Assembly: GCA_007130265.1 (NCBI GenBank)
Contig: SLST01000367.1
Coordinates: 1-5,563, forward strand
Source: Spirochaetales bacterium
GTDB lineage: Bacteria > Spirochaetota > Spirochaetia > DSM-27196 > SLST01
Reading direction: 5' to 3'
DNA: 5,563 nt
Below, piece after piece: positions 5,499 to 5,563 of the stretch (its first letter is position 1; every line of letters starts with the position of its first letter). The notes below the pieces were generated by a model. That model saw nothing but the letters and a program-made list of their open reading frames with translations, was not told the origin of the DNA and ran no database searches. Position numbers and translations under genes: made by a program.

Positions 5499-5563
5499 TC
5501 AGAGGTTGAACATGTCCATTATCTGCTCGGCGACATGCTCGACGACGCGATTGTCGATGTAAT
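5499..5563 (-). CDS. C-terminal end of an unidentified protein
   Basis: A minus-strand frame enters from the right edge and ends at TGA (5501-5499). The visible residues are YIDNRVVEHVAEQIMDMFNL, an amphipathic helix-like tail. That it is a real gene is supported by the strong terminator 21 bases past its stop. The tail pattern faintly recalls the C-terminus of UbiX/Pad1-type flavoproteins (a VDHVVxRxLDxxG-like ending), but about 20 residues are too few to name a family. Confidence 0.65.
   Translation of the reverse strand, partial: YIDNRVVEHVAEQIMDMFNL

Noticed and set aside
1..5563. A defence island, mobile element, CRISPR or novel gene cluster
   Set aside because: I found no repeats arrays, transposase, integrase, toxin-antitoxin or nuclease genes; gene content and composition look like core chromosome.

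Overview
The window looks like ordinary chromosomal sequence from a GC-rich bacterium (about 60% G+C by eye). It holds four complete protein genes and the edges of two more. Taxonomy is uncertain. A histidine-kinase-type ATPase fold fused to an HDOD domain, a YruB-type glutaredoxin, an AAA_32-type Lon protease and a divergent iron-ADH-like protein together remind me of high-GC Spirochaetes, but that is an impression from memory, not a measurement. I saw no rRNA, tRNA, CRISPR array, insertion sequence, phage gene or toxin-antitoxin pair.

Layout. Positions 2-1564 (+) hold the C-terminal part of an ATP-dependent Lon-family protease (AAA_32/LonB-like); its start and Walker A region lie outside the window. 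An 80-base gap follows, carrying a near-consensus sigma70-type promoter. It drives 1645-3144 (+), a 499-residue signalling or regulatory protein with a degenerate HATPase-like N-terminal half and an HDOD half that keeps an HD motif. A second gap with a plausible promoter leads to 3223-3450 (+), a 75-residue glutaredoxin. Two genes face this block on the minus strand. A SpoU/TrmH-family RNA 2'-O-methyltransferase (3472-4269) ends 21 bases from the glutaredoxin stop. Upstream of it is an iron-containing-alcohol-dehydrogenase homologue (4289-5434). These two are 19 bases apart and probably cotranscribed. At the right edge, 5499-5563 (-) is the last 20 or so codons of another minus-strand gene. 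A strong intrinsic terminator (5446-5477) follows it and ends just before the ADH-like ribosome binding site.

The genes do not form an obvious single pathway. Protein turnover, signalling, thiol redox and RNA modification lie side by side. The most interesting points are: (1) the ADH-like protein has the fold signature but has lost the nucleotide-binding and iron-ligand residues, so it looks like a pseudoenzyme or a repurposed subfamily; (2) the HATPase-HDOD fusion has a damaged G1 box but an apparently intact HD metal site; (3) the terminator against the ADH-like start codon raises the question of how that operon is expressed; and (4) a seven-codon mini-ORF exactly bridges the ADH-like stop and the methyltransferase start. 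I found no clear new defence or mobile system.
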